Positions 54,420-63,533 are shown, numbered from the stretch's first letter. The stretch is DNA of 64,000 bases from Bacteroidales bacterium UBA2287 (GCA_002345675.1 DDWL01000053.1:1-64000), one strand, 5' to 3'. Program-made: numbers and translations. Notes: generated from the letters alone by a model not told the origin.

Positions 54420-55682
54420 ATGATCCAGATCGATTCATACAATTTTGCCGGAAAAAAGGCAATAATTAGGGTTGACTTTAATGTTCCCCTTAATAAGCAA
54501 ACCTTCGAGGTAACCGACGATACCCGCATTCGCGGAGCTGTAAAAACCATTAAAAAAGTGCTATCCGATGGCGGCTCGGCTATCCTTATGTCGCACCTTG
54601 GCCGTCCCGACGGAAAACCACAGGATAAGTACTCGCTTAAGCACGCCGTTTCGTCAATTGAGAAAAATTTAGGCTTAAAAATAAAGTTTGCTCCCGATTG
54701 CATGGGCGACGACACTAAAAAAATAGCTTCGGAGCTAAAAGCAGGTGAGGTTCTTCTTCTCGAAAATCTTCGTTTTTACGAAGAAGAGGAAGGAAAACCA
54801 TACAGCCTTGCCGACGATGCAACCGACGAGCAAAAGAAGGCGGCTAAAACTAAAGTTAAGGAGAGTCAAAAAAACTTTGTTAAGCAACTTGCCAGCTACG
54901 CCAACTGCTACGTTAACGATGCCTTTGGAACCGCTCACCGAGCGCATGCTTCAACCGCACTAATTGCCGAGCAATTTCCGGGCAACAGCATGTTTGGCTA
55001 CCTTATCGAAAGCGAACTAAAAGCTATGGACAAAGTTCTTAAGCAAGCCGACAAGCCATTTACCGCCATTATGGGCGGAGCAAAGGTATCCGACAAAATT
55101 CTACTTATCGAAAACCTTCTTAACCGCGTTGACAACCTAATTATTGGTGGCGGCATGACCTATACCTTTATTAAAGCTCAGGGTGGCAAAATTGGAAAGT
55201 CGCTTTGCGAAGAGGATAAGCTCGAACTTGCACTCGAAATACTTAAAAAGGCAAAGGAAAAAGGGGTAAACGTTTACCTTCCTGTCGATGCTGTTAACGC
55301 CGACGCTTTCGATGCTAATGCAAACACGCAACTTTCGGCAATCGATAAAACTCCCGATGGATGGATGGGTCTCGATATTGGAAGCGAATCGATAAAGATT
55401 TTAAGCAAAGTGATTGAGGGCTCTAAAACCATACTTTGGAATGGCCCAATGGGCGTTTTCGAAATGGAGAAGTTTGCTGCAGGCACCTCGGCAATTGCCT
55501 TAGCAGTGGCAAAAGCCACTGAAAAAGGAGCGTTTAGTTTAGTTGGTGGTGGCGACTCGGTGGCAGCCGTTAACAAAATGAAACTTGCCGACAAAATTAG
55601 CTACGTTTCCACTGGTGGTGGTGCAATGCTCGAGTATATGGAAGGCAAGGAACTACCCGGAATTAAAACTATTAGGGGCTAA
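54420..55682 (+). CDS. pgk: phosphoglycerate kinase
   Basis: A 420-residue glycolytic enzyme that makes ATP and 3-phosphoglycerate from 1,3-bisphosphoglycerate. Family marks: KKAIIRVDFNVPLN near the N-terminus, LMSHLGRPDGK, the C-domain PFTAIMGGAKVSDKI, the nucleotide site ILWNGPMGVFE and the final VGGGDSVAAVNK and STGGGAMLE. An acidic Glu/Lys-rich insert at about 122-145 is usual for Bacteroidota. Single gene with its own promoter and a strong terminator. Confidence 0.97.
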   Translation: MIQIDSYNFAGKKAIIRVDFNVPLNKQTFEVTDDTRIRGAVKTIKKVLSDGGSAILMSHLGRPDGKPQDKYSLKHAVSSIEKNLGLKIKFAPDCMGDDTKKIASELKAGEVLLLENLRFYEEEEGKPYSLADDATDEQKKAAKTKVKESQKNFVKQLASYANCYVNDAFGTAHRAHASTALIAEQFPGNSMFGYLIESELKAMDKVLKQADKPFTAIMGGAKVSDKILLIENLLNRVDNLIIGGGMTYTFIKAQGGKIGKSLCEEDKLELALEILKKAKEKGVNVYLPVDAVNADAFDANANTQLSAIDKTPDGWMGLDIGSESIKILSKVIEGSKTILWNGPMGVFEMEKFAAGTSAIALAVAKATEKGAFSLVGGGDSVAAVNKMKLADKISYVSTGGGAMLEYMEGKELPGIKTIRG

Positions 55683-55705
55683 TAACCTATAATTTTATAA
55701 CTTTG

Positions 55706-55739
55706 CAGACCTAATAAGCGACAACGCTTGTTGGGTCTG
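55706..55739 (+). terminator. terminator of pgk
   Basis: A 15-bp stem (55706-55720 with 55725-55739, two GU pairs) with loop ACAA, followed by a T-tract. Confidence 0.88.
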
Positions 55740-55754
55740 TTTTTTTAAATTGAC

Positions 55755-56741
55755 ATGAATTCACTTCTCGAAAATAGAATTTTTAGCGTTTCAACCAGCA
55801 ACTTCGAGGAGTTGGCGCTTGAGGTATTTAGGTTTCAATCGCAGGCTAACCCAGTTTATAAAAGGTACCTGGAAATACTAAAGATTGATGCGTTAAAGGT
55901 TAACTCAATAAGTGGTATTCCTTTTCTACCCATTTCGTTTTTTAAAAGCCAAAAAGTACTGGCAAACGATTTTTTGCCCCAGAAAATTTTCACCAGCAGC
56001 GGAACCACAGGCGCCGAAACAAGTAAGCACTACGTTGTTTCGCTTGCGCTTTACGAAAAAAGTTTTCGTAAAGCATTCGATCTCTTCTATGGCAACGTAA
56101 GTAATTACTGCGTTTTGGCGCTACTGCCATCCTATCTCGAAAGGGAAGGTTCGTCGTTAGTTTACATGGCTTCCGATTTAATCGAAAAGTCGAACAACCC
56201 CAGCAGCGGCTTCTACCTAAACAACACAAGCGAGCTTGTTGATGCTCTTTTGAAAAGTGAATCGCAAGGAAAATCGTGTTTGCTTTTAGGAGTAACTTTT
56301 GCCTTGCTCGACTTAGCCAAGTCGGTTAACCTTAGCCTTAAAAATACCATTGTAATGGAAACGGGAGGAATGAAGGGACGGGGCAAAGAGCTAATTCGAG
56401 AAGAAGCGCACGAGATAATGCGAAAATCGTTTGGGGTCGAAAAAATTCATTCCGAGTACGGAATGACCGAACTGCTCTCGCAGGCATACTCAAAGGGAGA
56501 TGGTATTTTTAGCTGCCCCCCTTGGATGAGAATAAAAATTCGTGATCCGTACGACCCGTTTTCAATTATTGCCGCAGGCAAAACGGGAGCCATAAACATT
56601 ATCGACCTGGCAAACCTATACTCGTGTGCGTTTATACAAACCGACGACTTGGGGAAGACCTATGAAAATGGCAACTTCGAAGTAATTGGACGAATGGATG
56701 GCAGCCAAATTAGGGGATGTAACCTTTTAACGTTAACGTAG
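55755..56741 (+). CDS. LuxE/PaaK-type acyl-protein synthetase-like
   Basis: A 328-residue AMP-binding-related protein of the LuxE acyltransferase group. The phosphate-binding motif FTSSGTTGAETSKHYV and the later EYGMTELLSQAY and QTDDLGK are visible. It is shorter than PaaK-type ligases (about 430) because it lacks the full C-terminal lid domain. LuxE activates fatty acids for luminescence; lux genes are absent here, so the role is open. In several Bacteroidota such genes sit near O-antigen or lipid genes, which is not the case here. It begins 15 bases behind the pgk terminator and converges with the SiaC pair. Confidence 0.8.
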   Translation: MNSLLENRIFSVSTSNFEELALEVFRFQSQANPVYKRYLEILKIDALKVNSISGIPFLPISFFKSQKVLANDFLPQKIFTSSGTTGAETSKHYVVSLALYEKSFRKAFDLFYGNVSNYCVLALLPSYLEREGSSLVYMASDLIEKSNNPSSGFYLNNTSELVDALLKSESQGKSCLLLGVTFALLDLAKSVNLSLKNTIVMETGGMKGRGKELIREEAHEIMRKSFGVEKIHSEYGMTELLSQAYSKGDGIFSCPPWMRIKIRDPYDPFSIIAAGKTGAINIIDLANLYSCAFIQTDDLGKTYENGNFEVIGRMDGSQIRGCNLLTLT

Positions 56742-56748
56742 CGTGGAG

Positions 56749-57135
56749 TTAAGCCTTTATCTCAATAAGGTTAAATTCAACTTTCGAAATAAGGGCTTTA
56801 TAGTCGTTTCCTGCGAAAAAAATATCCTCGTCATCCTCCTCGTAGTACCAATTAATGATTACCGATTTGCCCGAATTTATAGCCAGTTGCTCAACCTTTT
56901 TCATTATATCGAAAATGCGTTTCGACGAACTGGTATTAAAGTACTCAAACTTAAAGTTAACAGTGGTTTGCTCGCTTGGCGACTTGGCGTACTCGTCAAG
57001 CCAATTAAGAATTGGCTGGTAGTAGTCGATCACATTTTCGGGAATTGAACGACCCTCAAAAGTTATTCGTCCAATGCTTGCATCGAGCAATACATATGGC
57101 GTAGTTGACGATTCCTTAAGTTCAAATATATTCAT
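56749..57135 (-). CDS. SiaC family regulatory phosphoprotein (DUF1987), second paralog
   Basis: A 128-residue DUF1987 protein. The marker stretch is YFNTSSSK (about 67-74), then WYYEEDDEDI, very close to the paralog at 8.6 kb. It has no SiaB-type kinase gene next to it. It lies 11 bases after the third paralog (57147-57659) in one unit. Probably another phospho-switch protein acting on a different target, sharing the distant SiaB-type kinase or using another one. Confidence 0.85.
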   Translation of the reverse strand: MNIFELKESSTTPYVLLDASIGRITFEGRSIPENVIDYYQPILNWLDEYAKSPSEQTTVNFKFEYFNTSSSKRIFDIMKKVEQLAINSGKSVIINWYYEEDDEDIFFAGNDYKALISKVEFNLIEIKA

Positions 57136-57146
57136 ACTAATCGTGC

Positions 57147-57659
57147 TTATCCCAAATTTTCCTCAAGAACAACGTACTCCTCACCATGCCCATTGCGCAC
57201 AATTGCCTCCCAGTATTTATAGGTAATTGTTGCTTCGTTGCCCGATTTTTTACTTTTTATTTTAATTTTTCTCGTTTTGTTTTTTTCAACTTCTACTTCT
57301 ACAAACTCCATGGAAATTGTTGTAAGTGCCTGTAAGTCTTGCCCAAGCATAAGTATCGATTCGTCGTCCTCCTCGTACCTCCAAATTATTTGTACCTCTT
57401 TCCCTTTTTTCTTAAGACTTTCGACGTGTTTTAGTATTTCGTTTAGGTATTTGTTTGTGCTACTATTCGAGTATTCTAGGTAAACGTTCAAAACAGTTTT
57501 TTCGGCAGGGGTTTTAATGTAAACTGCAATCCAGTCGATTAGCGGCTGCCAAAACGAAAAAACATCTTCGGTAATCGAACGCCCTTCAATTTCTAGCTGA
57601 CCATTTTCAGAAAAGTTAACGTAAGGACAATCAGCTGTTTTATCAATTAAAATACCCAT
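57147..57659 (-). CDS. SiaC family regulatory phosphoprotein, extended third paralog
   Basis: A 170-residue DUF1987 protein, about 40 residues longer than its paralogs. The marker is YSNSSTNK and WRYEEDDESI. The C-terminal extension (about 127-170) is Lys-rich then charged and beta-like (KIKSKKSGNEATITYKYWEA). Phospho-site residues are Ser/Thr-rich as in the others. First gene of a two-gene unit. The extension may be a binding or output segment; this is inference. Confidence 0.82.
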   Translation of the reverse strand: MGILIDKTADCPYVNFSENGQLEIEGRSITEDVFSFWQPLIDWIAVYIKTPAEKTVLNVYLEYSNSSTNKYLNEILKHVESLKKKGKEVQIIWRYEEDDESILMLGQDLQALTTISMEFVEVEVEKNKTRKIKIKSKKSGNEATITYKYWEAIVRNGHGEEYVVLEENLG

Positions 57660-57954
57660 AATACAAATTTTAAAAAAGTTACTTTTTATATTCTGCCCTT
57701 CGAACTTACGTAAAAATCACTAAAAACTAACGATTATATACGGCAACGCACAAAAAAAGATACAAGAATTGCTATAACTGCTCTGCGATAAAGTTAACTT
57801 TTTGTAATTAAAAAACAAAACAAGATATAAAAAACTGGCCAAGTAAACTAATAATGAGTGGTATTCGAAATAATAATTTTGCTAATATGTTTACAAGCAT
57901 TTCGAATAAATAACTGCAATTTGCTACTTTAGCAAATATGTTTTACAATTTGAT

Positions 57955-58560
57955 ATGCTTAAACCGTATTTCTCCGTACATACAATTGAAGCCGGCTGCG
58001 ACGAAGCAGGTAGAGGCTGCCTTGCAGGTCCTGTTTTTGCTGCTGCAGTTATACTTCCGCCCAACTTTTTTCATCCGTTACTAAACGACTCAAAGCAGCT
58101 TTCGGTTAAAAAAAGGGATGTTTTACGCGAAGTTATTGAACGCGAAGCGTTAGCATATTCGGTTCAAACTGCTACCAATTTCGAAATAGATAAAATAAAT
58201 ATTCTTAATGCTTCCATTTTAGCAATGCACAGAGCAGTTGACGGGCTAACAACTGTTCCCAACTTTCTTTTAATTGATGGAAATAGATTTAAACCGTACC
58301 AGCAAGTAAAGCATAAGTGCATTGTGAAGGGCGACTCCATTTACGCATCCATTGCAGCAGCATCGGTGCTTGCAAAAACATACCGCGACGAGTATATGCT
58401 TGCGCTAAGCAAAAATTTTCCAGAGTATGGCTGGGAAAAAAACATGGGTTATCCTACCCTTTTTCACCGTAAGGCAATTGAAGAATACGGAATAACGCCA
58501 CATCATAGGGTGACTTTTAGGTTAACAAATAAGCAGCTGGAGTTTCCTTTTGAAAAGTAG
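57955..58560 (+). CDS. rnhB: ribonuclease HII
   Basis: A 201-residue enzyme that removes ribonucleotides and RNA from RNA-DNA hybrids. The catalytic motif GCDEAGRGCLAGPV holds the first Asp-Glu pair; later ones are in LLIDGNRF and SIYASIAAASVLAKTYRDEYM. Length is normal. The 295 bases upstream are AT-rich with a one-off -7 (TACTTTAG). It converges with the alkyltransferase-like gene, gap 7. Confidence 0.96.
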   Translation: MLKPYFSVHTIEAGCDEAGRGCLAGPVFAAAVILPPNFFHPLLNDSKQLSVKKRDVLREVIEREALAYSVQTATNFEIDKINILNASILAMHRAVDGLTTVPNFLLIDGNRFKPYQQVKHKCIVKGDSIYASIAAASVLAKTYRDEYMLALSKNFPEYGWEKNMGYPTLFHRKAIEEYGITPHHRVTFRLTNKQLEFPFEK

Positions 58561-58567
58561 ATGCTGG

Positions 58568-58897
58568 CTAAAGCTCTTTCAGCGGATCCCAAAAGAGGCT
58601 TTCGAAGTTTACAATTTTGTTTTCTTCAACTTTTATTCCCTCGCTTTCGAGGAGTTCGCGCATTGTTTCCTTACCAGGAAAATGGTGCTTGCCTGTTAAT
58701 AATCCATTTCGGTTTACAACTCTATGAGCAGGCACCCAGTCGGGAATTCCTCCCGATGCATTTAACGCCCAACCCACCATTCGCGACGACTGTGCAGAAC
58801 CCAAGTAGCGGGCAATTGCACCGTAACTAGTCACCCTTCCGTGAGGAACTAAACGGGTAACATCGTAAACCTTTTGAAAGAAATTAGCTTCACTCAA
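58568..58897 (-). CDS. alkyltransferase-like protein (MGMT family, Cys-less)
   Basis: A 109-residue MGMT-fold DNA-binding protein. The MGMT core (VYDVTRLVPHGRVTSYGAIARYLG, SRMVGWAL) is present, but the active-site PCHR is PAHRVV, so the acceptor Cys is missing. Such alkyltransferase-like proteins bind O6-alkylguanine without repairing it and hand it to nucleotide excision repair. No ATG is available: TTG 58897 overlaps the trmB stop by 8 bases, so the two are coupled. Confidence 0.88.
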   Translation of the reverse strand: MSEANFFQKVYDVTRLVPHGRVTSYGAIARYLGSAQSSRMVGWALNASGGIPDWVPAHRVVNRNGLLTGKHHFPGKETMRELLESEGIKVEENKIVNFESLFWDPLKEL

Positions 58898-59588
58898 GCT
58901 CTGGCTCCTTTAGTTCTGCGCTGCTAAGTTCGAAGTTAAGGTAGGTTATTGGCTTCCCCATTTCGAGGAACTGCTTTTCGTAAAATGTTTTAATGGAAAG
59001 AATTGGATCGTCAACAATTCCGCTGTAAAGGTCGTTGGTACTAATAATAACCTTTAAGCCATTTTGCTCAACAAGTGCGCTTGTGTACTCGTAAAGTCCT
59101 TGGCTATCGGTTTTTAGGTGAACTAAACCGTTTGCCTTAAGAAACTTTTGGTAGTAGGTGAGAAAACGACTCGACGACAGCCTTTTACGTGCCTTTGCAG
59201 GTCGGGGTTGAGGATCGGGAAACGTTATCCAAATTTCGCTCACTTCGCCCGGTGCAAAAAACGACGAAATATGCTCGATGCGGGTACGAATAAACGCAAC
59301 ATTATTCATGTTCCCCTCAAATGCTTCCTTTGCGCCAGTCCAAAGGCGAGCGCCTTTTATATCGATTCCAATAAAGTTTTTATTGGGGTACTGCTTTGCC
59401 AAATTCACAGTGTACTCGCCTTTTCCGCAGCCCAATTCGAGAGCTATTGGGTTGCTATTTTTAAAGTGAAATTCGTTCCACTTTCCCTTTAAGCGGAAAT
59501 CGGCTCCCCATACCTCGGTAAATTCGGGCTGAAAAAGGTTTGAAAAGGTTTGATTCTCTGCAAACTTTAGAAGTTTATTCTTACCCAC
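58890..59588 (-). CDS. trmB: tRNA (guanine-N7-)-methyltransferase
   Basis: A 232-residue SAM-dependent enzyme that makes m7G46 in tRNA. SAM-binding ELGCGKGEYTVNLAKQYP, then GIDIKGARLWTG and the catalytic-region FPDPQPRPAKARKRLSS are the usual TrmB marks. Start is GTG 59588. It follows gldH by 33 bases and overlaps the alkyltransferase-like gene. Confidence 0.95.
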   Translation of the reverse strand: MGKNKLLKFAENQTFSNLFQPEFTEVWGADFRLKGKWNEFHFKNSNPIALELGCGKGEYTVNLAKQYPNKNFIGIDIKGARLWTGAKEAFEGNMNNVAFIRTRIEHISSFFAPGEVSEIWITFPDPQPRPAKARKRLSSSRFLTYYQKFLKANGLVHLKTDSQGLYEYTSALVEQNGLKVIISTNDLYSGIVDDPILSIKTFYEKQFLEMGKPITYLNFELSSAELKEPELE

Positions 59589-59621
59589 GTTGAAAAGATT
59601 TTGAAAAAGAAAATAGGATGC

Positions 59622-60083
59622 TTATCGCCTTTCGATTCGAATACCCGTTGACGCAATTCCCTTTAGATTTGGGGAACGCATGCCGTGCTGAATTTCGAAT
59701 ACATACTCACCAGTTACCGGGAATTTAACGCTACTTTTATAAGGAATTTGGTTGTCGCGCATGCGTCCAAATCCGTTGCCTAGCCACTTACCCATATCGT
59801 TGGCAAGCATGCACTCCATGGTGTCGCGAATTACTGCTCCCGATGGGGCGTGAGTTGTAATGAACAGGTATAGGTTGCTGTTGGGATAATCGGTTGTATT
59901 ACGAATATTTACAAGTACGTTGTAAACCGTTGTAGTGTCGGTAATATTGGCGTGAATTACGGCCATGGAGTCCATGTTCCACTGCTCGTTAGGAATTTTC
60001 ACATTCTGCTCAAAAGCTCCTTTCGAGTCGCACGAATAAAAAAATGCAGAAAGAATAAGGGTTACAATAATAATGCTACGCAT
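59622..60083 (-). CDS. gldH: gliding motility lipoprotein GldH
   Basis: A 153-residue lipoprotein: signal ends AFFYSC (Cys18). The GldH family pattern (NEQWNMDSMAVIHANITDTTTVYNVLVNIRNT, DYPNSNLYLFI) is visible. GldH is needed for gliding and T9SS in Flavobacterium, but homologues also occur in non-gliding Bacteroidia. ATG 60083 is chosen because the longer frame to 60185 would bury the lipoprotein signal and lies inside ricT. It overlaps the ricT end by 8 bases. Confidence 0.88.
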   Translation of the reverse strand: MRSIIIVTLILSAFFYSCDSKGAFEQNVKIPNEQWNMDSMAVIHANITDTTTVYNVLVNIRNTTDYPNSNLYLFITTHAPSGAVIRDTMECMLANDMGKWLGNGFGRMRDNQIPYKSSVKFPVTGEYVFEIQHGMRSPNLKGIASTGIRIERR

Positions 60084-61218
60084 TGCCCTTCCTCCTTTTA
60101 CTTTTCTTTTTGCGAGGCGCATTCGATTTCTTTTCGTCGAAACGAGTAAGGCTATCCTCAACATCAGTATTGCTATAGCCGCCAATTGGTTTTAGCGAAG
60201 CGGGAATAACAGTTTCGTCGAGTTTAAGAGGCTTTTCGCCTTTTTTGTTCATCTCCATTATCTCCTTAACCCTATCGACCGTAATGGGCGTAAGGTTAAC
60301 GGCAGCGTTAGGATCGGAGCTAAACCACATGGTTCGTTTAAATATATCGGTTTTTAGGTAGAAGTATGTGGCATCCTTTGTTTCGAGGGGAACGTTCGAC
60401 CTTGGGAAATCCTTTTTTGCATCGACATAGCTAACCAGTTCGTAGTTAAGGCAGCATTTCAGCTTTCCACACTGACCAGCAAGTTTTTGGGGATTTAGCG
60501 AAATTTCCTGAACACGAGCCGAATTGGTTGAAACCGACACAAAGTTGGTAATCCACGATGAACAGCAAAGTTCTCGTCCGCACGATCCAATGCCACCAAT
60601 ACGACCAGCCTCTTGTCTTGCTCCTATTTGGCGCATTTCGACGCGAACCTTAAACTCTTCGGCAAGAATTTTTATGAGTTCCCTAAAATCGACACGCTCG
60701 TCGGCTATGTAGTAAAAAATGGCCTTTGTTTTATCGCCCTGATACTCAACGTCGCCAATTTTCATATTAAGCCCTAATTCGGCAGCAATTATTCGCGACC
60801 GAATCATGGTTTTATTCTCTTGTTCAATCGACTCGAGCCACTTGTCGACATCGGCAGGCTTTGCCTTACGGTATACCTTTTTTATTTCTGGGCTGTCGGG
60901 CGTAATGCCAACGCGTTTCATTTGCCTTGCAACAAGCCAGCCAGTAAGGGTAATTACGCCTATGTCGTGACCTGGCGACGATTCAACAGCTATAACATCG
61001 CCCCTTTTAATTATAATATTATTTACGTTGCGAAAAAAACCTTTGCGCGTATTCTTAAATTGCACCTCTACAATTTCGTAATTACCCGACAGGTCGGGCA
61101 AATCGCCAACCCAGTCGTATGTGCTGTGCTTTGAGCAGCCGTCGCTTAGGCAAACGCTGCACTCGGCATTTTCGTCGGGGTTTACTTTAACTCCTCGTGA
61201 GCATATGCTCTTATCCAT
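60076..61218 (-). CDS. RicT/PSP1 domain protein
   Basis: A 380-residue PSP1 (RicT/YaaT-like) protein. Conserved cysteines are in GSCGRELCCSSW and CGKLKCCLNYE, and an N-terminal Cys cluster (Cys6, Cys20, Cys23, Cys28) precedes the PSP1 core. In Bacillus the RicAFT complex binds iron-sulphur clusters and affects RNA processing; the Bacteroidota form keeps the Cys pattern, so cluster binding is plausible. Basic C-terminal tail KKKSKRRKGNA. In the conserved order holB-ricT-gldH. Confidence 0.9.
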   Translation of the reverse strand: MDKSICSRGVKVNPDENAECSVCLSDGCSKHSTYDWVGDLPDLSGNYEIVEVQFKNTRKGFFRNVNNIIIKRGDVIAVESSPGHDIGVITLTGWLVARQMKRVGITPDSPEIKKVYRKAKPADVDKWLESIEQENKTMIRSRIIAAELGLNMKIGDVEYQGDKTKAIFYYIADERVDFRELIKILAEEFKVRVEMRQIGARQEAGRIGGIGSCGRELCCSSWITNFVSVSTNSARVQEISLNPQKLAGQCGKLKCCLNYELVSYVDAKKDFPRSNVPLETKDATYFYLKTDIFKRTMWFSSDPNAAVNLTPITVDRVKEIMEMNKKGEKPLKLDETVIPASLKPIGGYSNTDVEDSLTRFDEKKSNAPRKKKSKRRKGNA

Positions 61219-61266
61219 TTCAATTCAAATTTATCGTAACAAGCTACAAAGTTAGCTAATTAGATG

Positions 61267-62409
61267 TTAGTTTTTGTTAATGAGCTTCACCAGTTTCATG
61301 GCTAGGTCGGTGAAAACTATATTTGCATTGCCGTTTCGAGCAATATGGTCGATTGCCAAATTTAGTTCGGTGTTGAGTGCCTGTATGTTTTTGCCATTAA
61401 TGAAAGGCGAAAATTTCTTACCAAAGTCGGCTTCGTCGCCTGCAAGGTAAACAATATCGTCGAGCCCAAGGTTTAGCATTAAGCTGTCGCGAACAATTTC
61501 GAGCGAATAGGTTAGCAGTTCCTTTTGCCTTTCGCGACCAAGCCCAACGGCGGCGTCGACCCAGCTAAGTAACCCAAGTACATTTTTGGTGTAGCAGCAA
61601 CGCATAAGGGTTCGAAATAAGTCGAAGTATGGACCGCTTTCGTGCTCACCAATTAGCTTAAGTGCCACGTTAAAGTTACCATTGGCAATACGGCTAATGT
61701 CGTGGGCTCTTTCGGGTGTAACTCCTACTTTGTCGACCAAATAAGTTGAAATATGTTCGCGCTTAATTGGCGGAACCCGAATAATTTGTGTTCGGGAAAT
61801 TATTGTTCTAATAATATTTTCGGGATCTTCGGTTACCAGTATGAATAGCGTTTTTGCGGGTGGTTCCTCAATAAGCTTAAGCAGCTTGTTGGCTGCCGAA
61901 ATATGCATTCGCTCGGGAAGCCAAATTATCATGGTTTTATACTCGGCTTCGAAACTTTTAAGGCTAAGCTTTTTAATTACTTCGGAGCTTTCGGCTGTGT
62001 TAATTATGCCCTGCTTATTTTCGATTCCGATTGCATTATACCAAATTGGCTCGCTTATGTATGGATTTTCGAGTATTGCTTCGCGCCAAAGGTGAATAAA
62101 TGTATCACTCGATTTTGCTGCAGCCTTTTCGCCATCGCCTTTTGAATCGGATGAATTTACGGGAAAAACAAAGTGTAAATCGGGGTGAATTAGCTTTTCG
62201 AACTTGTGGCACGAAGGGCATTCGCCGCACGAATCGGTGTTGGTTGGTTTATGGCACGAAAGGTACTGGGCAAAGGCTATTGCTAAAGCAAGTTTGCCAG
62301 TTCCCTCGGGACCAGTTATCATTAATGCATGAGGAACTCGTTGCTCCTTAACGCTTTTAATTAGCTTGGTTTTAACGGTATCTTGCCCTACTATTTTTTC
62401 AAATTTCAT
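61267..62409 (-). CDS. holB: DNA polymerase III subunit delta prime
   Basis: A 380-residue clamp-loader AAA+ subunit. P-loop GPEGTGK (33-39, followed by Leu rather than Ser/Thr, a degenerate Walker A as expected for delta prime) and a four-Cys zinc site (CHKPTNTDSCGECPSC). It helps load the sliding clamp at replication. It precedes ricT by 48 bases. Confidence 0.93.
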   Translation of the reverse strand: MKFEKIVGQDTVKTKLIKSVKEQRVPHALMITGPEGTGKLALAIAFAQYLSCHKPTNTDSCGECPSCHKFEKLIHPDLHFVFPVNSSDSKGDGEKAAAKSSDTFIHLWREAILENPYISEPIWYNAIGIENKQGIINTAESSEVIKKLSLKSFEAEYKTMIIWLPERMHISAANKLLKLIEEPPAKTLFILVTEDPENIIRTIISRTQIIRVPPIKREHISTYLVDKVGVTPERAHDISRIANGNFNVALKLIGEHESGPYFDLFRTLMRCCYTKNVLGLLSWVDAAVGLGRERQKELLTYSLEIVRDSLMLNLGLDDIVYLAGDEADFGKKFSPFINGKNIQALNTELNLAIDHIARNGNANIVFTDLAMKLVKLINKN

Positions 62410-62510
62410 GAACTTTGTCCTATTCTATTTGAATATCGAGTTTCAAAGATAGCAATATATGTAAAAGCGATTTGCAATTGGTTGCTTTTTGCTGAATAAA
62501 TTGCTAATAG

Positions 62511-63290
62511 TTACTGAGGCACAAAGAGGTAGGTTATGCTACCCTTTTGCTTACTTGGTGCTGTTTCGGATGCCGAAAAGCGGCTCGATAGTGCTGCTCT
62601 TATTGCTGCATTTGTAATGCACTCGTCGTTAACCGAATTACTTGTGTCGATGGTTGCATTGGCCACTGTTCCGTCGCGATTAACTTCCAAATCAACAACT
62701 ACTTGTCCTCCTTGCTCGCATTTATACGCAGGAACTGGAAGCCGATAGGCTTTTCGTCCCTCGAGAAAGTAGCTAATTACCGCAGGCCCTTTAAACTTTC
62801 CCTGTTCGGCAGGTACTGTGCTTTTCTCCTCAATATTAGGAATATTTGCCTCCTCGCTGTTCTGTGCTTCGTCCCATTTCTGCTTGTTTGCCTTCATTTG
62901 CTCCCGAGCCCTTGCCGCTTCGCGGTAAATTTCGTCGGCATCGGTTTCCTTCTCGTCGGTTAGCCCTGCGTTAAGCTCGGTGTTTGTAGCATCGACCGAA
63001 ATGTTTCGAACCTTTTCGTACTCGGCCTCATCGGGGTTTACGTCGCGTTGAAAAATGGGGTCGACGATTTCCTTTTTTTCTGGTGGGTTTATTTCGTATT
63101 CCCTGTCGAAATCGAGGTTAATTACTGTTTCGATTAAATGTGCACGGCTTTTAATTTCGAAAACAAAGAAGAGAATAGCCATAATTAAATTTAAGGCGAC
63201 AGTTCCAAGAATTCCCACTTTATGGTCGTTCCAAATGCGGAAAATTTCCGAAGATATGGCTACTAATCTACTTTCGAATTTGCTAAACAC
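62511..63290 (-). CDS. TonB-like energy transducer
   Basis: A protein of about 259 residues with a cytoplasmic N-terminus, one membrane segment (about 28-46, GTVALNLIMAILFFVFEI), a long charged and coiled periplasmic linker, and a TonB C-terminal domain (about 185-259, GGQVVVDLEVNRDGTVANATI). It could energise the TonB-dependent receptors in this window. The 5' end has no ATG: I take GTG 63290, although the frame is open to TTG 63353. First gene of the run holB-ricT-gldH-trmB, 101 bases before holB. Confidence 0.75.
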   Translation of the reverse strand: MFSKFESRLVAISSEIFRIWNDHKVGILGTVALNLIMAILFFVFEIKSRAHLIETVINLDFDREYEINPPEKKEIVDPIFQRDVNPDEAEYEKVRNISVDATNTELNAGLTDEKETDADEIYREAARAREQMKANKQKWDEAQNSEEANIPNIEEKSTVPAEQGKFKGPAVISYFLEGRKAYRLPVPAYKCEQGGQVVVDLEVNRDGTVANATIDTSNSVNDECITNAAIRAALSSRFSASETAPSKQKGSITYLFVPQ

Positions 63291-63525
63291 AGTTACTCTC
63301 TTCAATAGTTGCTCACAAAAATACGAAATCAATGCCGAGTTTCCTTCGCGCAACAGTAATCAATTAGTAGCCCGATTAAAAAAGAGAAATCAAATACTAT
63401 AGTTCCATTCTATTTTAATGCTAACATTATTTAAAAAATGCAAGCAATACCAATGTTTAATGTGCTTCTTAACATATTGTTGCAAAAACATGGCGAACAT
63501 ACTCGTTTAGTCGAACTAAAAACAA

Positions 63526-63533
63526 TATTTTTG
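63526..63533 (+). promoter_or_regulatory. -7 promoter element for the terminal kinase gene
   Basis: TATTTTTG followed by CA, 25 bases before the ATG at 63559; weak -33. Confidence 0.5.

Noticed and set aside
60084..60185. Longer N-terminus for GldH
   Set aside because: It is the ricT tail read in another frame and would bury the lipoprotein signal peptide.
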